Positions 17,022 through 27,164 of a stretch of 64,000 bases of DNA are shown piece after piece; position 1 is the stretch's first letter, and each line of letters opens with the position of its first letter. Made by a program: the position numbers and the translations under genes. Under the pieces are notes generated by a model that was given only the letters and a program-made list of their open reading frames with translations, was not told the DNA's origin and ran no database searches. This DNA is from Halopseudomonas yangmingensis (GTDB taxonomy: Bacteria; Pseudomonadota; Gammaproteobacteria; Pseudomonadales; Pseudomonadaceae): positions 62,001 through 126,000 of the forward strand of contig NZ_FOUI01000004.1 in assembly GCF_900114825.1 (NCBI RefSeq), in the 5' to 3' direction.

Positions 17022-17180
17022 GACTGGCTCCAGGGCGGTGTTTGGCAATCATACGCCCTGCCGGATATTGCCTGCCCATGCTTGAAGCAACAGACTGTTG
17101 CCGGAAAGCTGCGGCGGCTTCTGGCATCATTATGGTCTGACAGCCTACCAGTTGCTGCGCTTCCACGGATCCGTTTTCCC

Positions 17181-18365
17181 ATGCCTTTCAAGCTGTTGCT
17201 GATTCTCGGCGGACTGAGTGCTTTTGGTCCCCTTGCCATTGACATGTATTTGCCCGCCTTTACCGCCATGGCGTTGGACTTTGCTGTGCAGATCGAGCAG
17301 GTACAGTTGAGCATGTCGGTATATTTTGCCGGGCTGGCCTGCGGTCAATTGGTTTACGGACCTATTGCCGACCGCTTTGGACGGCGGCCACCATTGATGT
17401 TCGGCATTGCCCTGTTTGCTATTGCCTCTCTGGGCTGTGCACTGGCACCGACACTCGAGTGGTTGTTGGCGGCGCGCTTTGTCCAGTCGCTGGGTGCCTG
17501 TGCCGGTATGGTGGTCAACCGTGCGGTGGTGCGTGACTTGTGCACGCCGCTGGAGTCTGCCCAGGTGTTTTCCAGGTTGATGCTGGTGATGGGGGTGGCG
17601 CCGATTCTGGCACCCCTGTTGGGTGGCTTGCTGCTGCTGTGGGGCGGATGGCAGTCGATTTTTCTGTTTCTTTGTGGTTTTGCCGGGTTGTTTCTCTGGT
17701 TGGTGCTGCGCAGCCTGCCGGAAACCCTGGCTGACGCGGCGCGGCGTCCCCCGATCAGCAAGGCGCTGGGCAGTTATTTCAGACTGCTGGGGGATGCGCC
17801 TTTTATGCTGCATGCGCTCACGGGTGGGCTGACCATGGCGGGAATGTTTGCCTGGATCGCCGCATCACCCTTCGTGATCATGCACCTGTATGGCGTTTCG
17901 GCAGAACATTTTGGCTGGTTTTTCGGACTGAACGCCGCCGGATTCATTCTGTTCGCCCAACTCAATGGCTGGTTGTTGCGTCGCCGCTCTCCGCAGCGTT
18001 TGCTGCCGTTCACCACTGGCGCCTATCTGCTGGCTGCCATCTGGCTGTTGCTGGCAGCATTGTCGCAACCACAGAGCCTCTGGTTACTGATGTTGCCGTT
18101 GTTTTTCGGTGTCTCGCTGGGCGCTCTGGTCATGCCCAATGCCACAGCTTGCGCCATGGCCGGGCAGGGTGAGCAGGCAGGGCTGGCATCGGCACTGATG
18201 GGTACCTTGCAGTTCATTATCGCCGGCCTGACCTCGGCGCTGGTCGGTTGGCTGCATGATGGCAGTGCCTTGCCACTGGCCCAGGTGATGCTGGGTTGTG
18301 CTCTGCTGGTGCTGCTGTGTGCCGTGCTGGCGCGGCGTTATTCCTCACCCTCACTGTTTCGCTGA
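17181..18365 (+). CDS. Bcr/CflA-family drug efflux MFS transporter
   Basis: A 394-residue major-facilitator transporter with 12 hydrophobic helices. The loop 2-3 signature is GPIADRFGRRPPL, and DMYLPAF in helix 1 plus the motif C-like segment LMLVMGVAPILAPLLGG in helix 5 are typical of Bcr/CflA (DHA1) proton antiporters that export bicyclomycin, chloramphenicol or sulfonamide-like drugs. The real substrate is unknown. The ATG at 17181 starts the hydrophobic N terminus; the frame extends 33 codons upstream without family sequence. Confidence 0.92.
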   Translation: MPFKLLLILGGLSAFGPLAIDMYLPAFTAMALDFAVQIEQVQLSMSVYFAGLACGQLVYGPIADRFGRRPPLMFGIALFAIASLGCALAPTLEWLLAARFVQSLGACAGMVVNRAVVRDLCTPLESAQVFSRLMLVMGVAPILAPLLGGLLLLWGGWQSIFLFLCGFAGLFLWLVLRSLPETLADAARRPPISKALGSYFRLLGDAPFMLHALTGGLTMAGMFAWIAASPFVIMHLYGVSAEHFGWFFGLNAAGFILFAQLNGWLLRRRSPQRLLPFTTGAYLLAAIWLLLAALSQPQSLWLLMLPLFFGVSLGALVMPNATACAMAGQGEQAGLASALMGTLQFIIAGLTSALVGWLHDGSALPLAQVMLGCALLVLLCAVLARRYSSPSLFR

Positions 18366-18438
18366 TTCCTGTTGTGTTGCCGGCGCAGCAGTAAGGGGGT
18401 GTTGTTATTGATATGTATGTTTTGATAGATGGAGCAAT

Positions 18439-18453
18439 TGACACTCATTATCA
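18439..18453 (+). promoter_or_regulatory. Fur box upstream of the TonB receptor
   Basis: A 7-1-7 palindrome matching TGATAATNATTATCA at 12 of 14 specified positions; the right half (ATTATCA) is perfect. It lies about 115 nt before the receptor ATG. Iron-responsive repression by Fur is the expected consequence. Confidence 0.75.
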
Positions 18454-18566
18454 ATTGCAATTAGCATCCTGTTCGCAAAGCCGCAATGACGTGTTCCATT
18501 CCACGTACTGGCGGTCTGGTTCTCCCTGGGGAGGGGAGAGAGTCGCAACCTGAACAGGAAATACCC

Positions 18567-20630
18567 ATGAAGCCAACACCCTTGTTTACCCGCCGCACTC
18601 TGGCTATTGCGGTGGCCGCCGCACTGTTGCCGGTCAGCGCACTGGCCCAGTCCGACAACACCCTGCGCATGCCATCCATGGAGGTGGTTGGTTCCAAGGA
18701 TGATGCTATCGCCCGCCAGACAGGTGCTGTGGTGGTGATTGACCGTGAGCAGATCGAGCGGATTCAGCCGACCTCTACCGAGGACGTGCTGCGCCGGGTT
18801 CCCGGTATCAATGCCAAGACTGAGGAAGAGTCAGCGGTGGTCAGCAATATCGGTATTCGCGGCCTGTCGGCCAGTGAGTCAAAATCACTGGTCCTGGAAG
18901 ACGGTGTGCCGGTAGCGCCGGGTCTGTTCATCGGTAACGACCGTTATTACAACCCGCGTATCCAGCGTATGGAAGGTATCGAGGTGCTCAAGGGCTCGTC
19001 TTCGCTGCGCTATGGCCCGTCCACCATCGGCGGTGTCATCAACTACAAGACCAAAACGCCTGAGGGGGTCGCGGTCAGCACCCGGATCGGTTCATTCAAT
19101 ACCCGCGAAGCAACCCTCGAGGCAGGCGGCCGCAGCGCTAACGGTGACGCCTATGCAGGCCTGGTTGCAAGCAAGGCCAAAAGCGACGGCTTTCTCGATC
19201 GTGATTACGATATGACCGACCTGATGTTCAAGGCGGGGACCGCCATTGGCGACAATCAGAACATCGGCTTCAAATATTCCTGGTACGAGAATGATGCCAA
19301 CATCTCCTACCGCGGCCTGTTGCTTGACGATTACCGTGATCGACGGACCTACAATCCGGCCCCGGATGATTACTTCCTGACCGATCGTCAGGCCTTCGAC
19401 ATCAACCACGAATGGCACCTGAACGACCGCGCCACCCTGCGTACATTGGCCTATTGGAGCGAAGTGACCCGTGATTACTGGCGCTATGCGGTGGATACCC
19501 CGGCCTCCAATGCCGCTGGTCGCTGGGTTTATACCGACAGTCTGCGTGGCAACAACCGCAGCTTCGAACGCTGGGGCGTGGAATCCCGTCTGAATCTTGA
19601 TCATGAGCTGTTTGGGCTGATCAGTGAGGCTGAGTTCGGGGTGCGCTTCATGAAGGAAGAGTCGGATGACCGTACCATAGATGCGACCCGTGCGCGTGAC
19701 CGGCGTGGCGACTTGCGCGCCAAGCGTGCCGACCTGGCGGAGAGTCTGGCCGGTTATGTGCAGAACCGCTTTGTGATCAGCGAGCGCCTGGCGATTACCC
19801 CTGGTCTGCGCGTCGAGTCCTATGAGCAGACCCGTCGTGAGCGGGTACAGAACTTCAATCCGGTGAATGCCTCGGAAAGCACCCGCAATACCGAATGGTT
19901 GCCGGGCATCGGTTTTACCTACCAACTGGCCGCTGCGGCTCAGCTTTACGGTGGTGCCTATCGGGCGTTCTCACCGGCTTCCAACGGCGTCGCACTGGAT
20001 GGTCTGGTCGACCAGAAGCTGGATGGTGAGCGCTCGGACAACTATGAACTCGGTGTGCGCGGCAGTCAGGGTATCTACACCTACGATGTTACTGCCTTCT
20101 ATATGGACTTCGACAACCAGGTGGTAACCGGTAACAGCGATCCGAGCCTATCCCAGTCGAATGCCGGCAAGACCCTGCACTACGGTCTGGAAGCAGCACT
20201 GGGTATCGAGCTGGGCGCAGGCTTCAGTCTGGATACCAACGCTACCTGGGTACCCAAATCGGAATTCCGCACCGGGGTGAACGATGGCAATCGCTTGCCC
20301 TATGCGCCTGAGTTTCTGGCGAATGTCGGTCTGAATTACACCCAGGGTCGCCTGAGCACTGCTCTCAACGCGCATTACCGTGGTGATCAGTATGGTGATC
20401 CTAGCAATCGCAAGGATATTCCTGCCGATGCGGCCGGTGGTATCTGGGGTGGTCAGATGCGCTCCTACACAGTGTATGACCTGCTGGCCCAGTACCAGGT
20501 GAACGATCACCTGCGGCTGCAGGGTGCTGTGAAGAACCTGACTGACAAGCGCTATATCACTGGTCTGCGTCAGGGCATCTACGTCGGGCCGGAGCGCACC
20601 TTTGAAGTGGGTATGAACTACCGCTTCTGA
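18567..20630 (+). CDS. TonB-dependent iron/siderophore receptor (FecA-like)
   Basis: A 687-residue outer-membrane receptor. Signal peptide ends near VSALAQ; a plug domain (EDVLRRVPGIN, IGIRGL, VLEDGVPVAPG, IEVLKGSSSLRYGPSTIGG) leads into a 22-strand barrel closing with VGMNYRF, whose final Phe suits BAM insertion. The plug resembles ferric-citrate-type (FecA) receptors, but the N-terminal signalling domain found in FecA or FpvA is absent, so it should not signal to an ECF sigma factor. The Fur box supports an iron substrate; the exact siderophore is not readable. Energy would come from TonB-ExbBD. Confidence 0.9.
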   Translation: MKPTPLFTRRTLAIAVAAALLPVSALAQSDNTLRMPSMEVVGSKDDAIARQTGAVVVIDREQIERIQPTSTEDVLRRVPGINAKTEEESAVVSNIGIRGLSASESKSLVLEDGVPVAPGLFIGNDRYYNPRIQRMEGIEVLKGSSSLRYGPSTIGGVINYKTKTPEGVAVSTRIGSFNTREATLEAGGRSANGDAYAGLVASKAKSDGFLDRDYDMTDLMFKAGTAIGDNQNIGFKYSWYENDANISYRGLLLDDYRDRRTYNPAPDDYFLTDRQAFDINHEWHLNDRATLRTLAYWSEVTRDYWRYAVDTPASNAAGRWVYTDSLRGNNRSFERWGVESRLNLDHELFGLISEAEFGVRFMKEESDDRTIDATRARDRRGDLRAKRADLAESLAGYVQNRFVISERLAITPGLRVESYEQTRRERVQNFNPVNASESTRNTEWLPGIGFTYQLAAAAQLYGGAYRAFSPASNGVALDGLVDQKLDGERSDNYELGVRGSQGIYTYDVTAFYMDFDNQVVTGNSDPSLSQSNAGKTLHYGLEAALGIELGAGFSLDTNATWVPKSEFRTGVNDGNRLPYAPEFLANVGLNYTQGRLSTALNAHYRGDQYGDPSNRKDIPADAAGGIWGGQMRSYTVYDLLAQYQVNDHLRLQGAVKNLTDKRYITGLRQGIYVGPERTFEVGMNYRF

Positions 20631-20668
20631 GACTGGCGCTTGGCGACAGGGAGGTCGTCACAGCCCAT

Positions 20669-20706
20669 AAAAAAACCGCTACCGGGAAGCCGGCAGCGGT
20701 TTTTTT
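20669..20706. terminator. Bidirectional intrinsic terminator
   Basis: A strong stem (ACCGCT with AGCGGT plus inner CCGG with CCGG) is flanked by A7 on the left and T7 on the right. It serves both the plus-strand receptor gene and the convergent fabB. Confidence 0.92.
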
Positions 20707-20721
20707 ACAGCCAGGACTGGA

Positions 20722-21939
20722 TCAGGCGCCGGTCCAGCGCTTGAACACCAGGGTGGCGTTGGTGCCGCCAAAGCCGAAGCTGTTGGACATGGCCAGGTTG
20801 ATGCGCTTGTCGGCGCGCTGGCGCAGGATTGGCAGATTGCCGACGTTCTCGTCCAGCTCCTCGATATTGGCCGAGGCGCAGAGGAACTCATCGCGCATCA
20901 TCAGCAGGCTGTAGATCGCCTCCTGCACACCAGCCGCACCCAGCGAGTGACCGGACAGGCTCTTGGTCGAGCTGATCAGCGGTGCCTGGTCGCCGAATAC
21001 CTCGCGGATGGCCTTCAGCTCGGCAACGTCACCCACCGGGGTCGAGGTGCCGTGGGTGTTCAGGTAGTCAATGCTGCCGTCCACCGTGGCCAGTGCCTGC
21101 TGCATGCAGCGCACCGCACCCTCGCCACTCGGGGCGACCATGTCATAGCCGTCCGAGGTGGCACCGTAGCCAACCAGTTCGGCGTAGATGGTCGCACCAC
21201 GGGCCAGTGCATGTTCCAGTTCCTCGACCACCACCATGCCGCCGCCGCCGGCGATGACGAAGCCGTCACGCTTGGCGTCGTAGGCGCGCGAGGCCTTGTC
21301 CGGGGTGTCGTTGTACTGGGTGGAGAGGGCGCCCATGGCATCGAACAGCATGGATTGCGACCAGTGCACCTCTTCACCGCCGCCGGCAAACACGATGTCC
21401 TGCTTGCCCAGCTGGATCAGCTCCATGGCGTGACCAATGCAGTGGGCACTGGTGGCGCAGGCGCTGGAGATCGAGTAGTTGTTGCCCTTGATCTTGAACG
21501 GGGTGGCCAGACAGGCGGATACGGTGCTGCCCATGGTGCGCGGCACGCGGTAAGGGCCGATCTTCTTCACGCCCTTCTCGCGCAGGATGTCCACCGATTC
21601 CATCTGGTTCAGGGTGGAGGCGCCGCCGCTGCCGGCAACCAGGCCGGTGCGCACGTTGCTGACCTGTTCCTCTGTCAGGCCGGCATCGGCAATTGCCTGC
21701 TGCATGGACAGGTAAGCGAAGGCGGCAGCATCACCCATAAAGCGCTTGACCTTGCGGTCGATGGCGGCATCCAGGTCGATGTCAACGCTGCCGGAGACCT
21801 GGCTGCGCAGCCCCATTTCAGCATAGGAAGGGTTGTGGCGAATGCCGGACTTGCCGTTCTTCAGGCTGTCGGCAACGGCATCCAGCGATTGGCCCAGGCA
21901 GGAAATAATGCCCATTCCGGTGATAACAACGCGACGCAT
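20722..21939 (-). CDS. fabB: 3-oxoacyl-[ACP] synthase I
   Basis: A 405-residue condensing enzyme needed for unsaturated fatty acid synthesis. The Cys-His-His triad is visible in [24 protein letters not shown] and [12 protein letters not shown], with the family's C-terminal [12 protein letters not shown]. Length and sequence match KAS I of pseudomonads. It starts 11 nt after the fabA stop, so fabA-fabB form one operon. Confidence 0.97.
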   Translation of the reverse strand: MRRVVITGMGIISCLGQSLDAVADSLKNGKSGIRHNPSYAEMGLRSQVSGSVDIDLDAAIDRKVKRFMGDAAAFAYLSMQQAIADAGLTEEQVSNVRTGLVAGSGGASTLNQMESVDILREKGVKKIGPYRVPRTMGSTVSACLATPFKIKGNNYSISSACATSAHCIGHAMELIQLGKQDIVFAGGGEEVHWSQSMLFDAMGALSTQYNDTPDKASRAYDAKRDGFVIAGGGGMVVVEELEHALARGATIYAELVGYGATSDGYDMVAPSGEGAVRCMQQALATVDGSIDYLNTHGTSTPVGDVAELKAIREVFGDQAPLISSTKSLSGHSLGAAGVQEAIYSLLMMRDEFLCASANIEELDENVGNLPILRQRADKRINLAMSNSFGFGGTNATLVFKRWTGA

Positions 21940-21950
21940 GGCGGGTATCC

Positions 21951-22466
21951 TCAGAAGCTATCGGTAGAAGTGAACAGACCTACCCGCAGCCCTTCGGCGG
22001 TGTAGATCTCGCGACCATCGACGGCCATGCTGCCATCGGCAATGCCAAGGGTCAGTGAGCGGTTGATGGTGCGCTTGATATGAATGGTATAGGTGACTTT
22101 CTTTGCAGTTGGCAGCACCTGACCAAAGAATTTTACTTCACCGGAACCCAGGGCGCGGCCGCGGCCCTCAAAGCCTAGCCAACCCAGATGAAAGCCGACC
22201 AGCTGCCACATGGCATCCAGGCCCAGGCAGCCGGGCATGACCGGGTCGCCTTCAAAGTGACAGCCAAAGAACCACAGGTCCGGATTGATATCCAGCTCGG
22301 CGACGATCTCGCCCTTGCCGAACTTGCCGCCGGTGTCGCTGATGTGGGTGATGCGATCAATCATCAGCATGTTGGGGGCGGGCAACTGTGCGTTGCCGGG
22401 ACCGAACATCTCGCCACGGCTGCAGGCCAGCAGCTGTTCCCGGTCGTACGCATTTTGTCTTGTCAT
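21951..22466 (-). CDS. fabA: 3-hydroxydecanoyl-[ACP] dehydratase/isomerase
   Basis: A 171-residue hot-dog enzyme that introduces the cis double bond at C10. The active-site His lies in [20 protein letters not shown], which also holds the conserved Asp. The ATG at 22466 follows AGGAG. It leads the fabA-fabB operon; the 156-bp gap upstream should hold its promoter, although I saw no convincing -35/-10 pair or repressor palindrome there. Confidence 0.97.
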   Translation of the reverse strand: MTRQNAYDREQLLACSRGEMFGPGNAQLPAPNMLMIDRITHISDTGGKFGKGEIVAELDINPDLWFFGCHFEGDPVMPGCLGLDAMWQLVGFHLGWLGFEGRGRALGSGEVKFFGQVLPTAKKVTYTIHIKRTINRSLTLGIADGSMAVDGREIYTAEGLRVGLFTSTDSF

Positions 22467-22579
22467 TGGAGGCTCCTGCTCATCCCTTCGTGGGCGGTTG
22501 AATCGGCTTTGCGTGTGCTCTGACTGAGTTGGAGTGGGCCGAGTCACATGCTGTCCGGTTGCACAGGATACCCGTGATT

Positions 22580-22605
22580 GCCGGACAGCACCACGCATGT
22601 CCGGC
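22580..22605 (-). terminator. Hairpin between the acyl-CoA synthetase and fabA
   Basis: GCCGGACA pairs perfectly with TGTCCGGC (22580-22587 with 22598-22605). It lies just after the synthetase stop on the minus strand and lacks a T-run, so it may be a weak terminator or a fabA leader element. Confidence 0.45.
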
Positions 22606-22622
22606 GTGTAACGGTGACGGGA

Positions 22623-24188
22623 TCAGTCAAGTTCTCCGTGTTCTGCCTGAAAGGCATCGCGCAGCTCGCGTTTCAGCACCTTGCCGATGGCGCTGCGTGG
22701 CAGTTCGTCGGTAAACAGCAGGCGGGCCAGGCGCTGGGTCTTGCCGACCCGCTGATTGAACCAGCTGAGGATGCTCTCAGTGCTTTCGCTACTGCCTGCA
22801 CGCAACACAGCATAGGCCACCGGTGTTTCGCCCCAGCTGCGCGAGCGCACGCCGATCACGGTGACATCCTCCAGTGCCGGGTGCTGGCGCAGTTCGGCCT
22901 CCAGGTCACTGGGATAGATATTGAAACCGCCACTGATGATCATGTCCTTGCGTCTGTCCATCAGGGTCAGGAATCCCTCATCGTCAAAACGCCCAACGTC
23001 ACCGGTGCGAATGAAACGCTTGCCTTCAGCGTCGAACCATTCGGCCTCGGCGGTCTTTTCCGGCTTGTTCAGATAGCCGGTCATCATCGCCGGGGAATGT
23101 CCGACCACTTCGCCAATTTCACCGTGCGGCAGTTCCTGACCATCCTCGTCGATCACCCGCATGTCGTGACCTTCCAGCGGTTTGCCGACCGTATGCAGCT
23201 TGTTCGGGAACAGATGCGCTGCGAGCATGCAGGAGCCACCGCCCTCGGTCATGCCGTAAAACTCCACCAGCCCGCCCGGCCAGCGCGCCAGAATGTCGGC
23301 CTTCAGCGCCGCATGGAAGGGCGCGCTGGTGCAGAACTTGACCCTGAAATTGCCAAGGTCGAAATTGGCGAAGTCTTCGCGGTCCATGATTCGCTGGTAT
23401 TGCACGGGCACCAGCATGGTGTGGGTGGCGCGGTGCTGTGCGGCCAGCTGCAGATAGCGTGTTGCATCGAATTTGGCCATCAGTACCACAGTGCCGCCGA
23501 GGGCCAGTGTTGGCAGAAAGGATACCAGGGTGGTGTTGGAGTACAGGGGCGTGGAGATTAGCGTGGTGCTGTCTTCGTCATAGCCGAATTGCACACTGCG
23601 CTGGATGTGTGACCAGCGCATGGCATGCGATTGCACAATGCCCTTGGGTTCGCCGGTAGTGCCCGAGGAGTAGATGATATTGAACACCCACTGCGGGTCA
23701 ATTTCTACAGGCTGGAGCGGTGTGTCGCCGAGCCAGTTGCTGAAGCCGGGCGCAGCATGGTCATCCAGTGCGACCAGCGGGCACTGCAGTTGATCGGCAA
23801 TCTGTTCGATCGAGGGCTTTACCGATTGGTCAACAAACAGCAGGCGTGCGGCCGAGTCGCGCAGCATGCCGAGCAGGCTGGCCGGTGTCGATGAGGGGGC
23901 CAGCGGGGCTACGGCAATACCAGCGCGCAGGGCACCCAGGAACAGGGTGGCATAGTTGATCGAGTTCAAGGCGCAGATGGCGATGCTGTCACCCGGTTGC
24001 AGGCCGGCCTGCTGCAAGGTGGCAGCGACCTGGTCCATGCGTTGATCCAGTTCTTTGTAGTCAAGGATCTGCTTTTCCTGAATCAGCGCAGGTTTGCTGC
24101 CCTTGTGTCGGGCATGCAGGGCAATCATTTGGGGCAGGCTGATAAAAGCAGTATCCAGATTGATTGTTGGCAGTTCGGATACGGGCAT
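22623..24188 (-). CDS. AMP-forming acyl-CoA synthetase family protein
   Basis: A 521-residue ANL-superfamily enzyme that activates a carboxylate as acyl-AMP and then thioester. Motifs: P-loop YSSGTTGEPKGI, A5 YGMTEGG, A7 RTGDVGRFDDEG, hinge DRRKDMIISGGFNIYPSDLE and catalytic Lys in RSAIGKVLKREL. The substrate, fatty or aromatic acid, is not fixed by sequence. It lies upstream of fabA on the same strand, separated by a hairpin-containing 156-bp gap. A fatty-acid substrate would fit the neighbours but is inference. Confidence 0.88.
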   Translation of the reverse strand: MPVSELPTINLDTAFISLPQMIALHARHKGSKPALIQEKQILDYKELDQRMDQVAATLQQAGLQPGDSIAICALNSINYATLFLGALRAGIAVAPLAPSSTPASLLGMLRDSAARLLFVDQSVKPSIEQIADQLQCPLVALDDHAAPGFSNWLGDTPLQPVEIDPQWVFNIIYSSGTTGEPKGIVQSHAMRWSHIQRSVQFGYDEDSTTLISTPLYSNTTLVSFLPTLALGGTVVLMAKFDATRYLQLAAQHRATHTMLVPVQYQRIMDREDFANFDLGNFRVKFCTSAPFHAALKADILARWPGGLVEFYGMTEGGGSCMLAAHLFPNKLHTVGKPLEGHDMRVIDEDGQELPHGEIGEVVGHSPAMMTGYLNKPEKTAEAEWFDAEGKRFIRTGDVGRFDDEGFLTLMDRRKDMIISGGFNIYPSDLEAELRQHPALEDVTVIGVRSRSWGETPVAYAVLRAGSSESTESILSWFNQRVGKTQRLARLLFTDELPRSAIGKVLKRELRDAFQAEHGELD

Positions 24189-24297
24189 TCTGGTTGTCTC
24201 GTGAGTGTGCGTTGTATGGGCCTGAGAGCAGTGTCGCGCGGCTGTCTGTTAGTGTCAGCCTGAAAGGGGACAAAGTGATTGGCGGAATGCGCCGGAA

Positions 24298-26223
24298 TCA
24301 GTCAGGTTTATTTTCCTCGCGTTGCATCAGCGGCAGCAGGGCCTTCTGCAGGGCCTGTCGACTGACCGGCTTGCTCAGGTAGCCGTGCATGCCGGCTCGC
24401 TCGCAGTCTTCACGATCGCGACTCAGGGCGCCGGCACTGAGTGCTACGCACGCGGGTGGTGGCAACCCCCGTTCAGCATAGAGTTTTTGACAGCGCTTCC
24501 ATGTCTGCAGGCCGCTGAGTCCGGGCAGTTGCAGATCCATCAGGATAAGCGACCATTGATGAGGTTCACGCTCGAGCATTTGCAGGGCCTCTTCGCCGGT
24601 TTCTGCACTGCTGCAGTCGATATGCAGGCTGCCCAGCAAGCCTTCAACGACCATCCGGTTGACGTTGTTATCCTCAACGACCAGCAACTTGCCCTCGATG
24701 TCCGGAAACTTTCCCGCGGACAGGCCATTGCGCTCGGGTGTAGTTGTGGCAGACAACGGAAGGGGCATGCTCAGGGTAAAGCTTGAGCCTTGGCCAATCC
24801 GGCTGCTGGCCTGCAGTTCACCGCCCATCTGGCGGGCAAAGGTGCGGGCTATGGACAGGCCAAGGCCGGTGCCGCCGTAGCGTCTGGATGTGCTGCTGTC
24901 AGCCTGCTGGAAGGGATCGAACATGCTGTCCAGACGGTCACTGTCGATGCCAATGCCGGTATCACTGACGCGGCATTCCAGCCACAGGCGCTGTTTGTCC
25001 TCGAGGGACCATTGGGCCTCAAGGCGGATGCGGCCTTGTTCTGTGAATTTCAATGCGTTACCGAGCAGGTTGACCAGTATTTGCCTGATCCGCGTGGGGT
25101 CGCCGATAACCTGGGGGTGCGGAGGTTCGCCGCACAACTGGACCTCCAGCAGCAGTCCTTTTTGTCGGGCAGCATGCTCGAAAGACAGCGGGATGCTGTG
25201 CAGGCAGTCGTAAAGATCGAAGGGGATGCGCTCCAGTTCGACCACGCCGCGCTCGATACGGGAGAAGTCCAGAATGTCGTTGATGACTTTCAGCAGGTGT
25301 TGGGTGGACTGCCCTGCGACATTCACATATTCGTCCTGTTCGTCAGACAGTTCGGTGGTTTCCAGCAGTTGCAGCATGCCCATGACGCCATTCATCGGTG
25401 TGCGCAGTTCGTGGCTCATCATGGCGAGGAAATCCGATTTGGCCTGATTGGCCGTCTCTGCCTGTTCGCGGGCTGAGGTGAGTTCGCTGATCATTTGCTG
25501 GTTTTGTTGCCGGGATGTTTGCAGGCTGTCGGCCAGGGTATTGATGTTGGTCATCAGTTGTCCCATGTCGTCACTTTCGCTGACAGCCAGACGGGTTTCC
25601 AGCCGCCCGTCGCGCAGTGCCTGGACGGCCTTGCTCATGCGGCCAAGCGGTTGCGAAATGGAGCGAGTCATTGCGAATGCCAGAGCCGCCGCGCCCAGCA
25701 GTACCAGTACCGACAGCAACAGGGTGGTCAGCATTATCTGGTGCTGACGCTGCTGGAACAGGGCAGGACTGAGACCAACCCGTACCTGCCCCAGATAGCG
25801 TTGCTGTTCCTGTGCGTTGCTGGCGGGGCTGTCGAGCAGAAAAAGGGCGCGGTCCAGCACAATGCTTTCACGCATGATGTCAGCCATGAACAACTGTATC
25901 TGTCCACTATCCGGCACCTCGCTCTCCTGCCGGATAAGCCTGAGACCAAAGCGGTCGAGGACTTCGATGCTATGCACATGGGGTGAACGCATTGCACCTG
26001 TCAGCAGGGCTTCCAGCGTGGCGCGGTTGCCGGTAATCACGCCGTATTCGGCTGCAGGGGCCAACTGGTCAGCGATCAGTTGGCCGGTTTCCTGAAGTTC
26101 TCGCTGCACATCATCTATGCGTGCATGGGTAAACCAGGCGACCAGCAGCAGGCCAAGCAGCAAGGCGGGCGCCAGTGCTGTCAGCAACAAGCGGGTCGGC
26201 AGACTATTGATCTTGAGCTGCAT
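24298..26223 (-). CDS. Hybrid sensor histidine kinase (PA1611-like position)
   Basis: A 641-residue inner-membrane hybrid kinase. TM1 (about 12-32) and TM2 (about 163-185) bracket a 130-residue periplasmic sensor. HAMP (about 187-240), HisKA with His271 in MSHELRTPMNG, HATPase (NALKFTE, DTGIGI, GGTGLGLS) and a receiver with Asp563 in LMDLQLPG and Lys618 follow. There is no HPt domain, so phosphate must pass to a separate HPt protein. From memory, P. aeruginosa has hybrid kinase PA1611 between fabA and gpsA, feeding HptB; orthology is inferred from position and layout. The start overlaps the stop of the binding-protein gene by 1 nt (TGATG). Confidence 0.92.
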   Translation of the reverse strand: MQLKINSLPTRLLLTALAPALLLGLLLVAWFTHARIDDVQRELQETGQLIADQLAPAAEYGVITGNRATLEALLTGAMRSPHVHSIEVLDRFGLRLIRQESEVPDSGQIQLFMADIMRESIVLDRALFLLDSPASNAQEQQRYLGQVRVGLSPALFQQRQHQIMLTTLLLSVLVLLGAAALAFAMTRSISQPLGRMSKAVQALRDGRLETRLAVSESDDMGQLMTNINTLADSLQTSRQQNQQMISELTSAREQAETANQAKSDFLAMMSHELRTPMNGVMGMLQLLETTELSDEQDEYVNVAGQSTQHLLKVINDILDFSRIERGVVELERIPFDLYDCLHSIPLSFEHAARQKGLLLEVQLCGEPPHPQVIGDPTRIRQILVNLLGNALKFTEQGRIRLEAQWSLEDKQRLWLECRVSDTGIGIDSDRLDSMFDPFQQADSSTSRRYGGTGLGLSIARTFARQMGGELQASSRIGQGSSFTLSMPLPLSATTTPERNGLSAGKFPDIEGKLLVVEDNNVNRMVVEGLLGSLHIDCSSAETGEEALQMLEREPHQWSLILMDLQLPGLSGLQTWKRCQKLYAERGLPPPACVALSAGALSRDREDCERAGMHGYLSKPVSRQALQKALLPLMQREENKPD

Positions 26224-27134
26224 CAGGGCATCTCCGCTTGGACAAGTCGTTGTTGCAAATCGTCATCCGCTGGCAAGTCCAGCCCCAGGGAGCGGGCTAC
26301 CTGGCGGTTGCTGATCACGGAAAAGCGTCTGGGGAAATGCAGGGTGCGCGGCTGCCATTCCTGCGCAAGTAACGCACTCACATCCGCGGCTACGGCCTCA
26401 GGGTCGCTGTATGTGCTGGCCAGACTGCCGGCAGCAATGTAGGGAGCACTGGGGCCTATGAGTACACGGTTGTGGTTGTAGCTGGTCAGCAGGATGGTCT
26501 TGATCAATTCCGGCGCATAGACGGCTGAGTCTTCAATGCCTATCAGGGCGTCGGTGCGCGGTAGCAGGTCAGCCAGTTGGCGGGCCAGTTGCGCGGGATG
26601 ATCCAGTCGCCGGGTAACCAGTTGCAGTTGCTGGCGTTCGGCAGCTGCCTGCCAGAGTGGTAATTGCCAGTCCTGTGATGGGCTGTACAGCAGGCCCAGA
26701 CTGCGCAGGCGGGGTACGCCTATTGCGGCCAGTTGCAGCTGGCGGTCCGGTAAGGGGCTGATGGTCATCAGCTGCAACCAGTCCGGGCGCTGATCGGCAT
26801 CGGTCAGTGCCAGTGTATGCAGGCTGTCGAGATTGAGATAGATGGCCAGTGTAGGGGTGGACGGTGCCTGTTGCATGCGCCATTTCAGCGCAGCCTGCCC
26901 CAGCGTAATGACCAGATCCGCCTCGGCCAACGCTGTCGTATCCGGCGGTTGTTGCAGGTACTGGACGGTTATCGCGCGTCCCTGGCGGCCCAGGGCGTCG
27001 GCAAATTGCTCGGAGAGAGTGGAGGGTGCTGGTGACAGCAACAAGGTGCCAGCCGTCAGCCAGCCTGCCGGTACCCACAGCAGCAGTATCAGTAGTGCTC
27101 GCATCATGCGGTGTCCATGGCGCTTAAAGGACAT
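26223..27134 (-). CDS. ABC-type periplasmic substrate-binding protein (ABC_sub_bind/TrpX-like)
   Basis: A 303-residue exported protein with an N-terminal hydrophobic signal (about 11-30, ALLILLLWVPAG). The rest has alternating helix-strand pattern of a two-lobed binding protein resembling the PF04392 family (for example DLVITLGQAAL, LGLLYSPSQDW, DALIGIEDSAVYAPE, NRVLIGPSAPYIAAGSLAS). No ABC permease or ATPase is nearby; instead it is translationally coupled to the hybrid kinase, which suggests sensing rather than transport. The ATG at 27134 follows AAGGAG at 8 nt; a GTG three codons upstream is too close to that site. Confidence 0.78.
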   Translation of the reverse strand: MSFKRHGHRMMRALLILLLWVPAGWLTAGTLLLSPAPSTLSEQFADALGRQGRAITVQYLQQPPDTTALAEADLVITLGQAALKWRMQQAPSTPTLAIYLNLDSLHTLALTDADQRPDWLQLMTISPLPDRQLQLAAIGVPRLRSLGLLYSPSQDWQLPLWQAAAERQQLQLVTRRLDHPAQLARQLADLLPRTDALIGIEDSAVYAPELIKTILLTSYNHNRVLIGPSAPYIAAGSLASTYSDPEAVAADVSALLAQEWQPRTLHFPRRFSVISNRQVARSLGLDLPADDDLQQRLVQAEMP

Positions 27135-27164
27135 CCATGTCACTCCTTGTCCTGTTTGTCTGGA

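Noticed and set aside
20947-22005. A 352-codon open frame opposite fabB
   Set aside because: It is the mirror of a GC-rich conserved gene; composition is typical of antisense frames and it spans the fabA-fabB junction.
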